The notes: generated by a model not told the origin, from the sequence alone. DNA of 36,322 nucleotides from Betaproteobacteria bacterium SCGC AG-212-J23 (GCA_001644455.1 LSTF01000034.1:1-36322); one strand, 5' to 3'; shown: positions 14,559-22,071, counted from the stretch's first letter. Numbers and translations: made by a program.

Positions 14559-15041
14559 CTGCTGTGTCATCCCGGGTTCCGCAGCAGCGCCGTTCGTAGC
14601 CTGCGGGCCCGAGTGCGGAGGATGCCCTCCGGCGCGCTCGCCGTGAACTTCAAGCTCGACGCCGACCTCGAACGCCTGCAAATTCCCTCGCGCCGGCCGC
14701 GCCGTTTCCGGGACGGTTTGTGGCGGCACACCTGCTTCGAAGTCTTCGTCGCGACGCGCGCACGCGCGTACCAGGAATACAACTTGTCGCCTTCCAGCGA
14801 GTGGGCGAGTTACGCGTTTTCCTCTTATCGGAAACGCGCTGCCGCAACCCCCCTGCCTCCACGCATCAGAGTTCGGCGCAATGGTCTGGACGCGACGATT
14901 GCAGCGAAGGGCCGCTTGAAGATCGGCCTCTGCGCCGTGATCGAGGAAAAGAACGGCTCGCTTTCGTACTGGGCGCTGCGCCATCCGCGCGGCAAGCCGG
15001 ACTTCCACCACCGGCGCGCCTTCGCGCTGGAGCTCGGGTGA
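14559..15041 (+). CDS. DOMON-like domain protein, probable non-ATG start
   Basis: A beta-sandwich protein resembling the DOMON-like group found beside cell-wall genes (named for its association with murB). Readable motifs are LLCHPGF near the start, DGLWRHTCFEVFVATR, YQEYNLSPSSEWASYAF and YWALRHPRGKPDFHH. The HTCFEVF and NLSPSSEWA blocks are the family hallmark as I recall it. The first ATG/GTG/TTG codon in frame is GTG at 14613, but homologues begin about 18 residues earlier, including the LxCHPG segment. That segment is encoded here in frame, with CTG codons at 14559 and 14562 as the only possible starts. Coordinates here use 14559; the conservative start is 14613. The stop overlaps the NamZ start by four bases (GTGA). 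Confidence 0.7.
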   Translation: MLCHPGFRSSAVRSLRARVRRMPSGALAVNFKLDADLERLQIPSRRPRRFRDGLWRHTCFEVFVATRARAYQEYNLSPSSEWASYAFSSYRKRAAATPLPPRIRVRRNGLDATIAAKGRLKIGLCAVIEEKNGSLSYWALRHPRGKPDFHHRRAFALELG

Positions 15042-16243
15042 AGTTCGGCATCGACCGGCTGATCGAGTCGCCCGCGCTGCGCGAGCGGCTCGCCGGCAGG
15101 CGCGTCGCGTTGCTCGCGCACCCGGCTTCGGTGACGCGCGGCCTCGCGCATTCGCTCGATGCGCTGGCCGCGCTGCCGGAGGTGAAGCTCGCGGCGGCAT
15201 TCGGTCCTCAGCACGGCCTGCGCGGCGACAAGCAGGACAACATGATCGAGTCGCCGGACTTCACCGACCCGGCACACGGCATCCCGGTGTTCAGCCTCTA
15301 CGGGAAGGTGCGCCGCCCGAGCGACGCGATGATGGGCGCGTTCGACGTGCTGCTCGTCGACCTGCAGGACGTCGGCTGCCGCGTCTACACCTTCGTCACC
15401 ACGCTGCGTTACGTGCTCGAGGCCGCTGCGCGGCACAAGAAGGCGGTCTGGGTCCTCGACCGGCCCAATCCCGCGGGACGCGAGGTCGAGGGCCTGCTGC
15501 TGCGCCCGGGCTGGGAGAGCTTCGTCGGCGCCGGCGCGCTGCCGATGCGCCACGGCCTGACCCTGGGCGAGCTGGCGCGCTGGTTCGTGCGCTCGCTGAA
15601 GATCGACGTCGAGCTCGAAGTGGTCGAGATGGAGGGCTGGAAGCCCGCGCAGGCGCCGGGCTTCGGCTGGCCGCTCGGCGAGCGTGCCTGGGTGAATCCC
15701 AGCCCGAACGCGCCGAACCTGTGGATGGCGCGCTGCTATGCGGGCACCGTGATGCTCGAAGGCACGACGCTCTCCGAAGGACGCGGCACCACGCGTCCGC
15801 TGGAGCTCTTCGGCGCGCCGAACCTCGATGCCGATCGGCTGTTGAAGCGGATGGCCGAGCTCGCCCCCGACTGGCTGCACGGCTGCACGCTGCGCCCGTG
15901 CTGGTTCGAGCCCACTTTCCACAAGCATGTCGGCAAGCTCTGCAGCGGCCTGCAGATCCATGTCGAGGACGGCGGCTACGATCCCGTCGCGTTCCGTCCC
16001 TGGCGGCTGATGGCGCTCGCGTTCAAGGCGGTGCGCTCGCTGCGGCCCGACTATCCCCTGTGGCGCGATTTCGCGTACGAGTACGAGCAGGGCCGGCTCG
16101 CCATCGACGTCATCAATGGCGGCGAGCGCCTGCGCAAGTGGGTCGACGACGCGGCCGCCCGGCCGGGGGATCTCGATGCCGAGGCGCGTAAGGACGAGCA
16201 GGCCTGGCGCGACGAACGCGAAGGCATGCTGATCTACCGATGA
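15038..16243 (+). CDS. NamZ-type exo-beta-N-acetylmuramidase (DUF1343)
   Basis: A 401-residue protein of the DUF1343 family, whose characterised members (NamZ of Bacillus subtilis and a Tannerella enzyme) remove terminal MurNAc from peptidoglycan fragments. Characteristic segments are LLAHPASVTRG, FGPQHGLRGDKQDNM, PVFSLYG, LLVDLQDVGCRVYTFVTTL, VLDRPNPAGREVEG, PMRHGLTLGELA, WVNPSPNAPNL and LSEGRGTTRPLELFGAP. No signal peptide is visible, so cytoplasmic recycling is more likely than secretion. The GTG start overlaps the stop of the DOMON-like gene, and the TGA overlaps the ATG of the cyclase gene, so all three are probably translated together. This places muropeptide recycling next to a nucleotide second messenger enzyme. 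Confidence 0.9.
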   Translation: MKFGIDRLIESPALRERLAGRRVALLAHPASVTRGLAHSLDALAALPEVKLAAAFGPQHGLRGDKQDNMIESPDFTDPAHGIPVFSLYGKVRRPSDAMMGAFDVLLVDLQDVGCRVYTFVTTLRYVLEAAARHKKAVWVLDRPNPAGREVEGLLLRPGWESFVGAGALPMRHGLTLGELARWFVRSLKIDVELEVVEMEGWKPAQAPGFGWPLGERAWVNPSPNAPNLWMARCYAGTVMLEGTTLSEGRGTTRPLELFGAPNLDADRLLKRMAELAPDWLHGCTLRPCWFEPTFHKHVGKLCSGLQIHVEDGGYDPVAFRPWRLMALAFKAVRSLRPDYPLWRDFAYEYEQGRLAIDVINGGERLRKWVDDAAARPGDLDAEARKDEQAWRDEREGMLIYR

Positions 16244-17781
16244 AGGGCAAGCAGGAAGCCGGGTACGAGATCCGCTTCGAGAAGAATTCCCGCCGGGTCT
16301 GGGTGGAATTCAACTGCGAGGCGGTCGCGGATTCGACGCGGGCGCTGGTCTTGCACGAAACCCGGCTCGCGCCGGTGGTCTATTTCCCGCGCGAGGATGT
16401 GCGCTTCGATCTCTTCGAGAAGACCGCCCACACCACGCATTGCCCGTTCAAGGGCGACGCCAGCTACTGGACCCTGAAGGTCGGCGGCGCGACGTCTGAG
16501 AACGCCGCCTGGTCCTACGACGATCCGTACGACGATGCGGCGCCGCTGCGCGAGCACCTCGCTTTCTATCCGAACCGCGTCGGCGCCATCTACGACGGAG
16601 AGGACGAGGCGCCGCACCTCGCCGCTGCAACGCACGCGCCGAGCATCAGCGGCTGGCTGCTCGCCGAGGCGTGGAAGATCGCCAGCGAAGAGGAGCTGAT
16701 GGACCGCTTCTGCCGCTGCCTGCAGGACGCCGGCGTGCCGATTTCGCGCATGACGATCATCATCCCGGCGCTGCATCCGCAGGTGTTCGCCAACGTGCTC
16801 GTCTGGCGCCACGACAGCGGCGCGAAGACCATCCATGAGCCGTACGACATCCTGCACACGCCGCGCTTCAAGGACAGCCCGTTCGCGCTCATCCTGCGCG
16901 GCGCGGGCGGCGTGCGGCGGCGGATCGAGCGCCCGGAGACGAAGCTCGACTTCCCGGTGGTGCGCGACCTCAAGGCCGAGAACGCCACCGACTACGTCGC
17001 CATGCCGTTCCGCTTCTCGGACGGACAGTTGAACGTGATGTCGATGACGTCGTTCGCGCCGGGCGGTTTTTCCACCGACCACCTCGGCCGCGTGTTCGAG
17101 GTGCTGCCGGGCCTCGCGCGCTTTTTCGAAGTCTTCGCCCAGCGGCGCACCGCGGTGACGCTGCTCAGGACCTATCTCGGCCATCGCACCGGCGAGCGCG
17201 TGCTCGCCGGCCAGGTGCGGCACGGCGACGGCGAGCTCATCCATAGCGTCATCTGGTTCTCCGACCTGCGCGGCTCGACCATGCTCTCCAAGTCGATGGC
17301 GACGGACGCGTATCTCGCGCTCCTCAATCGCTACTTCGACTGCCTGGCGGGCGCGGTGATCGGCAGCGGCGGCGAGGTGCTGCGCTTCATCGGCGACGCG
17401 GTGCTGGCGATCTTCCCGATCACCGGCGCCGATCCGCGCGACGCCTGCCGGCGCGCGGTCGAGGCGGCGAAGGCGGCCTGCCGCTGCGTCGAGGAATCGA
17501 ACCGCGTCCGGCCGGGCGAGGAGCCGGTCCGCTTCGGCGTCGGCCTGCACCTCGGCGACGTGACCTACGGCAACATCGGCGTGCGCGAGCGGCTGGAATT
17601 CACGGTCATCGGCGCATCGGCCAACGAAGCGGCGCGCGTCGAGAGCATGTGCAAGACGCTGGGCGAGTCAGTCGTGATCTCGAGCGCGTTCGCCGCCGCC
17701 CACGAGGCGAAGCTGAAGCCGCTCGGCCGCCACGAGCTGAAGGACGTCGCGGGCAGCCAGGAGCTGTTTACTCTGCCTTAG
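16240..17781 (+). CDS. DUF427-class III nucleotidyl cyclase fusion
   Basis: A 513-residue fusion. Residues about 9-117 match the DUF427 fold (RVWVEFNCEAVADSTRALVLHET, TAHTTHCPFKGDASYW, YPNRVGAI). Residues about 135-300 form a middle region, perhaps GAF-like. Residues about 330-510 are a class III cyclase domain: metal-binding Asp342 (WFSDLRGST) and Asp386 (RFIGDAVLAIF), with Asn462 and Arg466 in GASANEAARVE as transition-state residues. The classical Lys and Asp that select adenine are Arg382 and Ala459 here, so the product (cAMP or cGMP) is uncertain. No membrane segments or signal peptide are seen. The ATG overlaps the NamZ stop as ATGA. The last 14 bases overlap the converging Bug gene. 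DUF427 may bind a small ligand and regulate cyclase activity; this is inference. Confidence 0.88.
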   Translation: MKGKQEAGYEIRFEKNSRRVWVEFNCEAVADSTRALVLHETRLAPVVYFPREDVRFDLFEKTAHTTHCPFKGDASYWTLKVGGATSENAAWSYDDPYDDAAPLREHLAFYPNRVGAIYDGEDEAPHLAAATHAPSISGWLLAEAWKIASEEELMDRFCRCLQDAGVPISRMTIIIPALHPQVFANVLVWRHDSGAKTIHEPYDILHTPRFKDSPFALILRGAGGVRRRIERPETKLDFPVVRDLKAENATDYVAMPFRFSDGQLNVMSMTSFAPGGFSTDHLGRVFEVLPGLARFFEVFAQRRTAVTLLRTYLGHRTGERVLAGQVRHGDGELIHSVIWFSDLRGSTMLSKSMATDAYLALLNRYFDCLAGAVIGSGGEVLRFIGDAVLAIFPITGADPRDACRRAVEAAKAACRCVEESNRVRPGEEPVRFGVGLHLGDVTYGNIGVRERLEFTVIGASANEAARVESMCKTLGESVVISSAFAAAHEAKLKPLGRHELKDVAGSQELFTLP

Positions 17782-18724
17782 CGCCGGTCTCGCGCACGAT
17801 CCGCGACCACTTTTCGCGCTCGGCGCGCAGGAACGTCTCGTATTCCGGCGGCGAGCTGCCGATCACCTCGAACCCCTGGCTCTCGAGAATCTGCCGCACG
17901 TCGGGTGCGCGCATCGCCTTTTGGGTTTCTTTTGAAATGCGCTCGGCAGCGTCCGGAGGTATCCCCGCAGGGCTTAACAAGCCTTGCCACGCTGTTGCAT
18001 CGAAGTAAGCAAAGCCCTGCTCGGCGACCGTCGCGATGTCCGGCGCGAGGGAAGTGCGCTTCGCGCTCGTCACCGCGAGCCCCTTGAGCCTTCCCGAGCG
18101 AATCTGCGGCAGCACCGCAGGCACGATCGCGAACGTGGCCTGGATCTGTCCGGAAAGGAGATCCTGTACCGCCGGCGGGAAACCTTTGTAGGGCACGTGC
18201 ACGAGCGCGATCCTGGCCTGCGACTTGAGCAGCTCCATGGTGAGGTGCGAGGCGCTGCCCGCGCCGACCGAGCCGTAGGAAAGCTTGTCGGGATTGGCGC
18301 GCGCATATTCGACGAACTGCTTCAGGTCGCCCGCCGGTACCGACGGGTGCACGACCAGCACCTGTGGCGCGGCCGCAAGGAGCGAGATCGGTTTCAGGTC
18401 CCGGGCCGGGCTGTACGGCAGATCCTTGTAGAGCGCCTGGTTGACCGCGATCGGGCCGTTGCTGCCAATCAGCAGCGTGTATCCGTCGCGCAGCGCGCGA
18501 GCCACCTCGGCGGTGCCGATGTTGCCGCCGGCGCCGGGCCTGTTGTCGATGATCACCGGCTGGCCCCAGGCTTCGGCGAGCTTCTGCCCGAGGGTGCGGC
18601 CGACGATGTCGGGCGTGGAACCGACGGGGAAGGGCACGATCAGCCGCACCGGCCGCGACGGCCAGGTCTGCGCGTGCGCGAGGCATGCCGCCGCGAGCGC
18701 GATGAGGAATAATGGAATACGCAT
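17768..18724 (-). CDS. Bug/TctC-type binding protein
   Basis: A 318-residue periplasmic binding protein of the Bug family. The signal peptide is about residues 1-18 (ending LAHAQ). Motifs: VRLIVPFPVGSTPD, IIDNRPGAGGNIG, LSYGSVGAGS and HVPYKGFPPAVQDLLSG. The PFPVGSTPD loop differs from the more common PFxxGGxxD, and Ser replaces the second Gly, which could affect the carboxylate-binding loop. It has no adjacent TctA/TctB genes. GAAGG abuts the ATG at 18724, so no well-spaced ribosome binding site is seen. It is divergent from the exported cupin, with 27 bases between starts, so both may be controlled together. Its end overlaps the cyclase end. Confidence 0.9.
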   Translation of the reverse strand: MRIPLFLIALAAACLAHAQTWPSRPVRLIVPFPVGSTPDIVGRTLGQKLAEAWGQPVIIDNRPGAGGNIGTAEVARALRDGYTLLIGSNGPIAVNQALYKDLPYSPARDLKPISLLAAAPQVLVVHPSVPAGDLKQFVEYARANPDKLSYGSVGAGSASHLTMELLKSQARIALVHVPYKGFPPAVQDLLSGQIQATFAIVPAVLPQIRSGRLKGLAVTSAKRTSLAPDIATVAEQGFAYFDATAWQGLLSPAGIPPDAAERISKETQKAMRAPDVRQILESQGFEVIGSSPPEYETFLRAEREKWSRIVRETGAKAE

Positions 18725-18751
18725 CCTTCGATGCTACCAAGGGGAGTCTCC

Positions 18752-19135
18752 ATGAAGAAAATCATCGCCGCGCTCGTCGCCGTCGCCGGCATCGGCACGC
18801 TCGCCGCGCAGCAACCCGGATTCACGCGCAAGCTGTTGCAGGACCAGAACCTCAGCGTTCCCGACCGCCACGCGGTGCAGGCGCTCGCCGAATTCGTGCC
18901 GGGCGGCGCCGCCGGGAAGCACACTCATCCCGGCGAGGAGCTCGGCTATGTCGTCGAGGGCACGCTCGAGCTGCTCATCGACGGACAGCCGCCGCGCACG
19001 GTGAAGGCGGGCGAATCGTTCTTCGTGCCGGCGGGCATGGTGCACGACGGCCGCAACGTCGGCAGCGGGCCGGCGAAGGTTCTCGCCACCTACATCGTCG
19101 AGAAGGGCAAGCCGGTCGCAAGCCCTGCCAAGTAA
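18752..19135 (+). CDS. exported cupin-domain protein
   Basis: A 127-residue protein with a signal peptide (about residues 1-20, MKKIIAALVAVAGIGTLAAQ), hence periplasmic. The cupin fold is clear: AGKHTHPGEELGYVVEGTLELLIDG gives motif 1 with two His and one Glu, and AGESFFVPAGMVHDGRN gives motif 2 with the third His. A full metal site is therefore present. The start is set by a GGGGAG ribosome binding site seven bases upstream of the ATG at 18752. It is divergent from a Bug protein gene and followed by another; a role tied to uptake or oxidation of small aromatic or carboxylate compounds is possible but not shown. Confidence 0.85.
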   Translation: MKKIIAALVAVAGIGTLAAQQPGFTRKLLQDQNLSVPDRHAVQALAEFVPGGAAGKHTHPGEELGYVVEGTLELLIDGQPPRTVKAGESFFVPAGMVHDGRNVGSGPAKVLATYIVEKGKPVASPAK

Positions 19136-19276
19136 TCAGTCGTCGTCGGGCGGCAGCGGCTTCACGCCCGGCGGCGGCTTCTCCTTGCGGCGCTTCCAGC
19201 CGAAGAGAAACATGCCAACCAATCCGCCAATCGCGAGAACAAGAAAAATGATCAGGGAGATGGTGCTGTCGTTCAT
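19136..19276 (-). CDS. 46-residue single-pass membrane protein
   Basis: A short minus-strand frame encoding MNDSTISLIIFLVLAIGGL and onward, with one transmembrane helix (about residues 7-26) followed by a basic, Pro-rich tail (WKRRKEKPPPGVKPLPPDDD) that would face the cytoplasm. The helix then positive tail layout is typical of real small membrane proteins. The stop (19136-19138) touches the end of the cupin gene, and the 5' end overlaps the start of the plus-strand Bug gene by 29 bases. No clear ribosome binding site is visible. It may be a genuine gene or a fortuitous hydrophobic frame. Confidence 0.5.
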   Translation of the reverse strand: MNDSTISLIIFLVLAIGGLVGMFLFGWKRRKEKPPPGVKPLPPDDD

Positions 19277-20198
19277 TGGGGTGCTCGCGCTTCCTGCATG
19301 GGCCGATTATCCCGAGAAATCGGTGCGCATCGTCGTCGGCTTCACGCCCGGCGGCGGCCCGGACATCATCGCCCGCCATCTCGCGCAGGAACTCGGCGCG
19401 ATGTGGAAGCAGCAGGTGATCGTCGAGAACCGGCCGGGGGCGGGCGGCTCGCTCGGCGCGGCGGCGGTTGCGCGCGCCGCGCCGGACGGCTATACGCTGC
19501 TTTCGGTCTCCTCGGCGCACGCCGCGGCGCCGGCGATCTACAGCAAGCTGCCGTACGAAACGAAGGAATTGACCGGGATCACCCTGACCGGGGTCTCCAA
19601 GTACGTCCTGGTCGTTTCCCCTTCGCTCGGCATTACCTCTCTCCAGCAGCTTCTCCGGACGGTGAGGGAAAAGCCCGGCCGCTTCAACTTCTCCTCTGCA
19701 GGGGTCGGCAGCGGCACGCACTTCGCCGCCGAGATCCTCAAGGCGCGGGCGAAGATCGACGTCGTGCACGTGCCCTTCAAGGGCATCCCCGAGGCGCTGT
19801 CGGAGACGGTGACCGGCCGGGTGCAGTTCTTCATGGCGCCGATCGCCAACGCCGTGGGGCCGGTGAAGGACGGCAGGCTGTTGCCGCTCGCCGTCTCGTC
19901 GCGCGAGCGCGACGCGCTATTGCCGCAGGTGCCGACCGTCGCCGAGGCGGGCGTGCCCGACTATGAGTCGACGCTGTGGTTCGGCCTTCTCACTTCCGCG
20001 GCGGTGCCGCGCGCGATCGTCGACAAGGTGAGCGCGGATGTCGGCAAGGTGCTCTCCAGCTCGACGACGCGCGAGCGCTGGCAGCCGATCGGCATCGAGC
20101 CGCGGCCGACCACGCCGGCGGCTTTCGATCAGCTGCTCGCGGAGGAGATCCGGGTTTTTACCGAGATCGCGCGCGGCGCGAACATCCGCGCCGAGTAG
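19248..20198 (+). CDS. Bug/TctC-type binding protein
   Basis: A 316-residue periplasmic binding protein of the Bug family with a signal peptide ending PAWADYPEK. Motifs are well kept: VRIVVGFTPGGGPDIIAR, VIVENRPGAGGSLG, FNFSSAGVGSGTHFAAE and HVPFKGIPEALSE. The start is uncertain: ATG at 19248 gives MIREMVLSF, while ATG at 19260 (MVLSF) sits directly against an AGGGAG that is too close to serve well. The 5' end is antisense to a possible 46-residue gene. It converges on another Bug gene 16 bases away, so two related binding proteins end facing each other without sharing an operon. Ligand unknown. Confidence 0.88.
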   Translation: MIREMVLSFIGVLALPAWADYPEKSVRIVVGFTPGGGPDIIARHLAQELGAMWKQQVIVENRPGAGGSLGAAAVARAAPDGYTLLSVSSAHAAAPAIYSKLPYETKELTGITLTGVSKYVLVVSPSLGITSLQQLLRTVREKPGRFNFSSAGVGSGTHFAAEILKARAKIDVVHVPFKGIPEALSETVTGRVQFFMAPIANAVGPVKDGRLLPLAVSSRERDALLPQVPTVAEAGVPDYESTLWFGLLTSAAVPRAIVDKVSADVGKVLSSSTTRERWQPIGIEPRPTTPAAFDQLLAEEIRVFTEIARGANIRAE

Positions 20199-20214
20199 CG
20201 GGCCGCGCCGCCAG

Positions 20215-21171
20215 TCAGTCGACCTTCGCGCCGGAGGTCTTGACGACCTTCGCCCACTTTTCGACGTCCGCGCGCAGGAACTTGTCGAACGCATCGATCG
20301 ACATGCCCATCGGCTGCGCGCCCTGCTTGCCCCAGGTCTCGCGGACTTCGGCCGTGGCGAGGATCTTGTTGATCTCGACGTTCAGCTTCTCGAGGATCGG
20401 CCTCGGCGTGCCCGCCGGCGCCATCATGCCGAGCCAGATCGTGGTTTCGTACCCGGGCACGCCCGCCTCGGCGACCGTCGGCACGTCGGGCGATACCGGC
20501 GAGCGCTTCGCGCCGGTCGTGCCCAGCGCGCGCACCTTGCCGGCCTTGGCGTTGGCATTCATCGTCGTGATGGCGTCGAACATCATCTGCACCTGGCCGC
20601 CGAGGATGGCGGTGCGCGCCTGGTCGCTGCCCTTGTGCGGCACATGCACGATGTCGACTCCGGCCATCGATTTGAAGAGCTCGCCCGCCATGTGGTACGG
20701 CGTGCCGGTGCCGGAGGACGCGTAGTTGAGCTTGCCGGGGTTCGCCTTGGCGTAGGCGATGAATTCCTTCAGGTTCTGCGCCGGCACCGAGGGATGGATC
20801 ACCATCATCAGGTCCGAGTAATTGATGCCGCTGATCGGCGCGAAATCCTTCATCAGCTCGAACGGTTTTTTCGGCACCAGCGTCTCGTTGACGGTATGCG
20901 TGTTCGACATCACGAGCAGCGTGTACCCGTCGGCGGGCGACTTCGCCACCGCGTCGGTGCCGACGATCGAGCCGGCGCCCGGGCGATCCTCGATCACGAA
21001 CGGATGTCCCAGGGCGTCCTGCAGCTTGGCGGCGATGAACCGTCCGAAAATGTCGGCCGGGCCGCCGACGCCGAAGGGAACGACCACCTTGACCGGCCGC
21101 GCCGGATAGTTTTGCGCCGAAGACGAGAACGACGCGAGCGCGCAAAGCGTTGCGATCAAGCTGCGAAGCAT
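20215..21171 (-). CDS. Bug/TctC-type binding protein divergent from denD-like gene
   Basis: A 318-residue periplasmic binding protein of the Bug family, with a signal peptide ending SFSSSAQ. Motifs: VKVVVPFGVGGPADIF, VIEDRPGAGSIVGTD, LNYASSGTGTPYHMAGE and HVPHKGSDQARTAILGGQ. A strong AGGAGGAG ribosome binding site precedes the ATG at 21171. It is divergent from the dehydrogenase-like gene, with only 30 bases between start codons, so a common regulatory region and a related substrate (for instance a hydroxy-acid) are plausible. No membrane subunits of a tripartite tricarboxylate transporter occur in the window, whereas a full TRAP transporter lies about 3 kb away. Confidence 0.9.
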   Translation of the reverse strand: MLRSLIATLCALASFSSSAQNYPARPVKVVVPFGVGGPADIFGRFIAAKLQDALGHPFVIEDRPGAGSIVGTDAVAKSPADGYTLLVMSNTHTVNETLVPKKPFELMKDFAPISGINYSDLMMVIHPSVPAQNLKEFIAYAKANPGKLNYASSGTGTPYHMAGELFKSMAGVDIVHVPHKGSDQARTAILGGQVQMMFDAITTMNANAKAGKVRALGTTGAKRSPVSPDVPTVAEAGVPGYETTIWLGMMAPAGTPRPILEKLNVEINKILATAEVRETWGKQGAQPMGMSIDAFDKFLRADVEKWAKVVKTSGAKVD

Positions 21172-21185
21172 CCACTCCTCCTATT

Positions 21186-21191
21186 TAGAAT
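21186..21191 (+). promoter_or_regulatory. -10-like TAGAAT ten bases before the denD-like start
   Basis: TAGAAT (21186-21191) lies exactly ten bases before the ATG at 21202. No good -35 is seen, and there is no ribosome binding site between box and start. If it is a -10, the transcript would begin only a few bases before the ATG. The same arrangement occurs at accA. Confidence 0.4.
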
Positions 21192-21201
21192 AGCCGCGTC
21201 C

Positions 21202-22071
21202 ATGAGAATACTCGTCACCGGCGCAGCGGGCTACATCGGTTCCGCCCTGGTTCGCGGCCTCTCCGGACACGAGGTGATTGCCACCGACCAGAGCGGTACC
21301 GGCCTCATCGGCAACCTGGCGTATCCGCCATTCACGCGCTCGTTGATAACGCCGGAAATCGACCTTGTATTCCATCTCGCTTCGCTCGTTTCGGGCGGCG
21401 CCGAGCAGAATTTCGAGCTCGGCACCAAGGTCAACCTCGAAGCGACGCGCGACCTGCTCGAAGCCTGCCGCCTCGCCGGGCACCGGCCGAAGTTCGTCTT
21501 CGCCTCGTCGATCGCCGTCTATGGCGGGCGCATCCCGGATCCGGTCACCGACGACACGCCGCCTTCGCCGCGCCTCTCCTACGGCGCGCAGAAGCTGGTC
21601 GGCGAGATCCTCATCGCCGACTACACGCGCCGCGGTTACCTCGACGGCTGCTCGCTGCGGCTGCCGACGGTGATGGTGCGGCCCGGGAGCGCGAACACTG
21701 CGGTGTCCGGGTGGGCGAGCGCCATCATCCGCGAGCCGCTCGCCGGCCGCGACTATGTCTGCCCGGTACGGCCGGACACGCGGATGGCGTGCATCTCGCT
21801 GCGCCGCGTGGTGGACGCCTTCCTGCGCGCCCAGTCCGTTACCGGCACGTTCCTCCTGCCCGGGATCAGCGTCAGCGCGGAGCAGATGTGGAACGCCGTG
21901 AAGGGCCGCGCCAGGGGAAAGGTCACGTTCGCGCCCGACGAGCGGCTGCAGGCGATCATGGACGCGGTACCGAAGACCACCGTTTCGAACCGCGGCTTCG
22001 CGGGAAGTGCCAGCATCGAGGAAATCGTCGCGGAATATGAAGAAGAAGCTGCCGTCTCGAATCACGGTTGA
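21202..22071 (+). CDS. denD: NAD-dependent epimerase/dehydratase, D-erythronate dehydrogenase-like
   Basis: A 289-residue extended short-chain dehydrogenase. The NAD-binding motif is TGAAGYIGS (Gly7, Gly10, Gly13) and the catalytic Tyr127 and Lys131 are in SYGAQK. The segments FVFASSIAVYGG, SYGAQKLVGEILIADYTRRG, CSLRLPTVMVRPG, ASAIIREPLAGRDYVCPV and the MACISLRRVVDAF region closely resemble D-erythronate dehydrogenase (DenD), which oxidises D-erythronate to 2-oxo-tetronate. The DUF1537 kinase that follows in the known route is not in this window. No ribosome binding site precedes the ATG. Its last 35 bases overlap the ilvD start, an unusually long same-strand overlap. The specific substrate is inferred from resemblance only. 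Confidence 0.82.
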   Translation: MRILVTGAAGYIGSALVRGLSGHEVIATDQSGTGLIGNLAYPPFTRSLITPEIDLVFHLASLVSGGAEQNFELGTKVNLEATRDLLEACRLAGHRPKFVFASSIAVYGGRIPDPVTDDTPPSPRLSYGAQKLVGEILIADYTRRGYLDGCSLRLPTVMVRPGSANTAVSGWASAIIREPLAGRDYVCPVRPDTRMACISLRRVVDAFLRAQSVTGTFLLPGISVSAEQMWNAVKGRARGKVTFAPDERLQAIMDAVPKTTVSNRGFAGSASIEEIVAEYEEEAAVSNHG

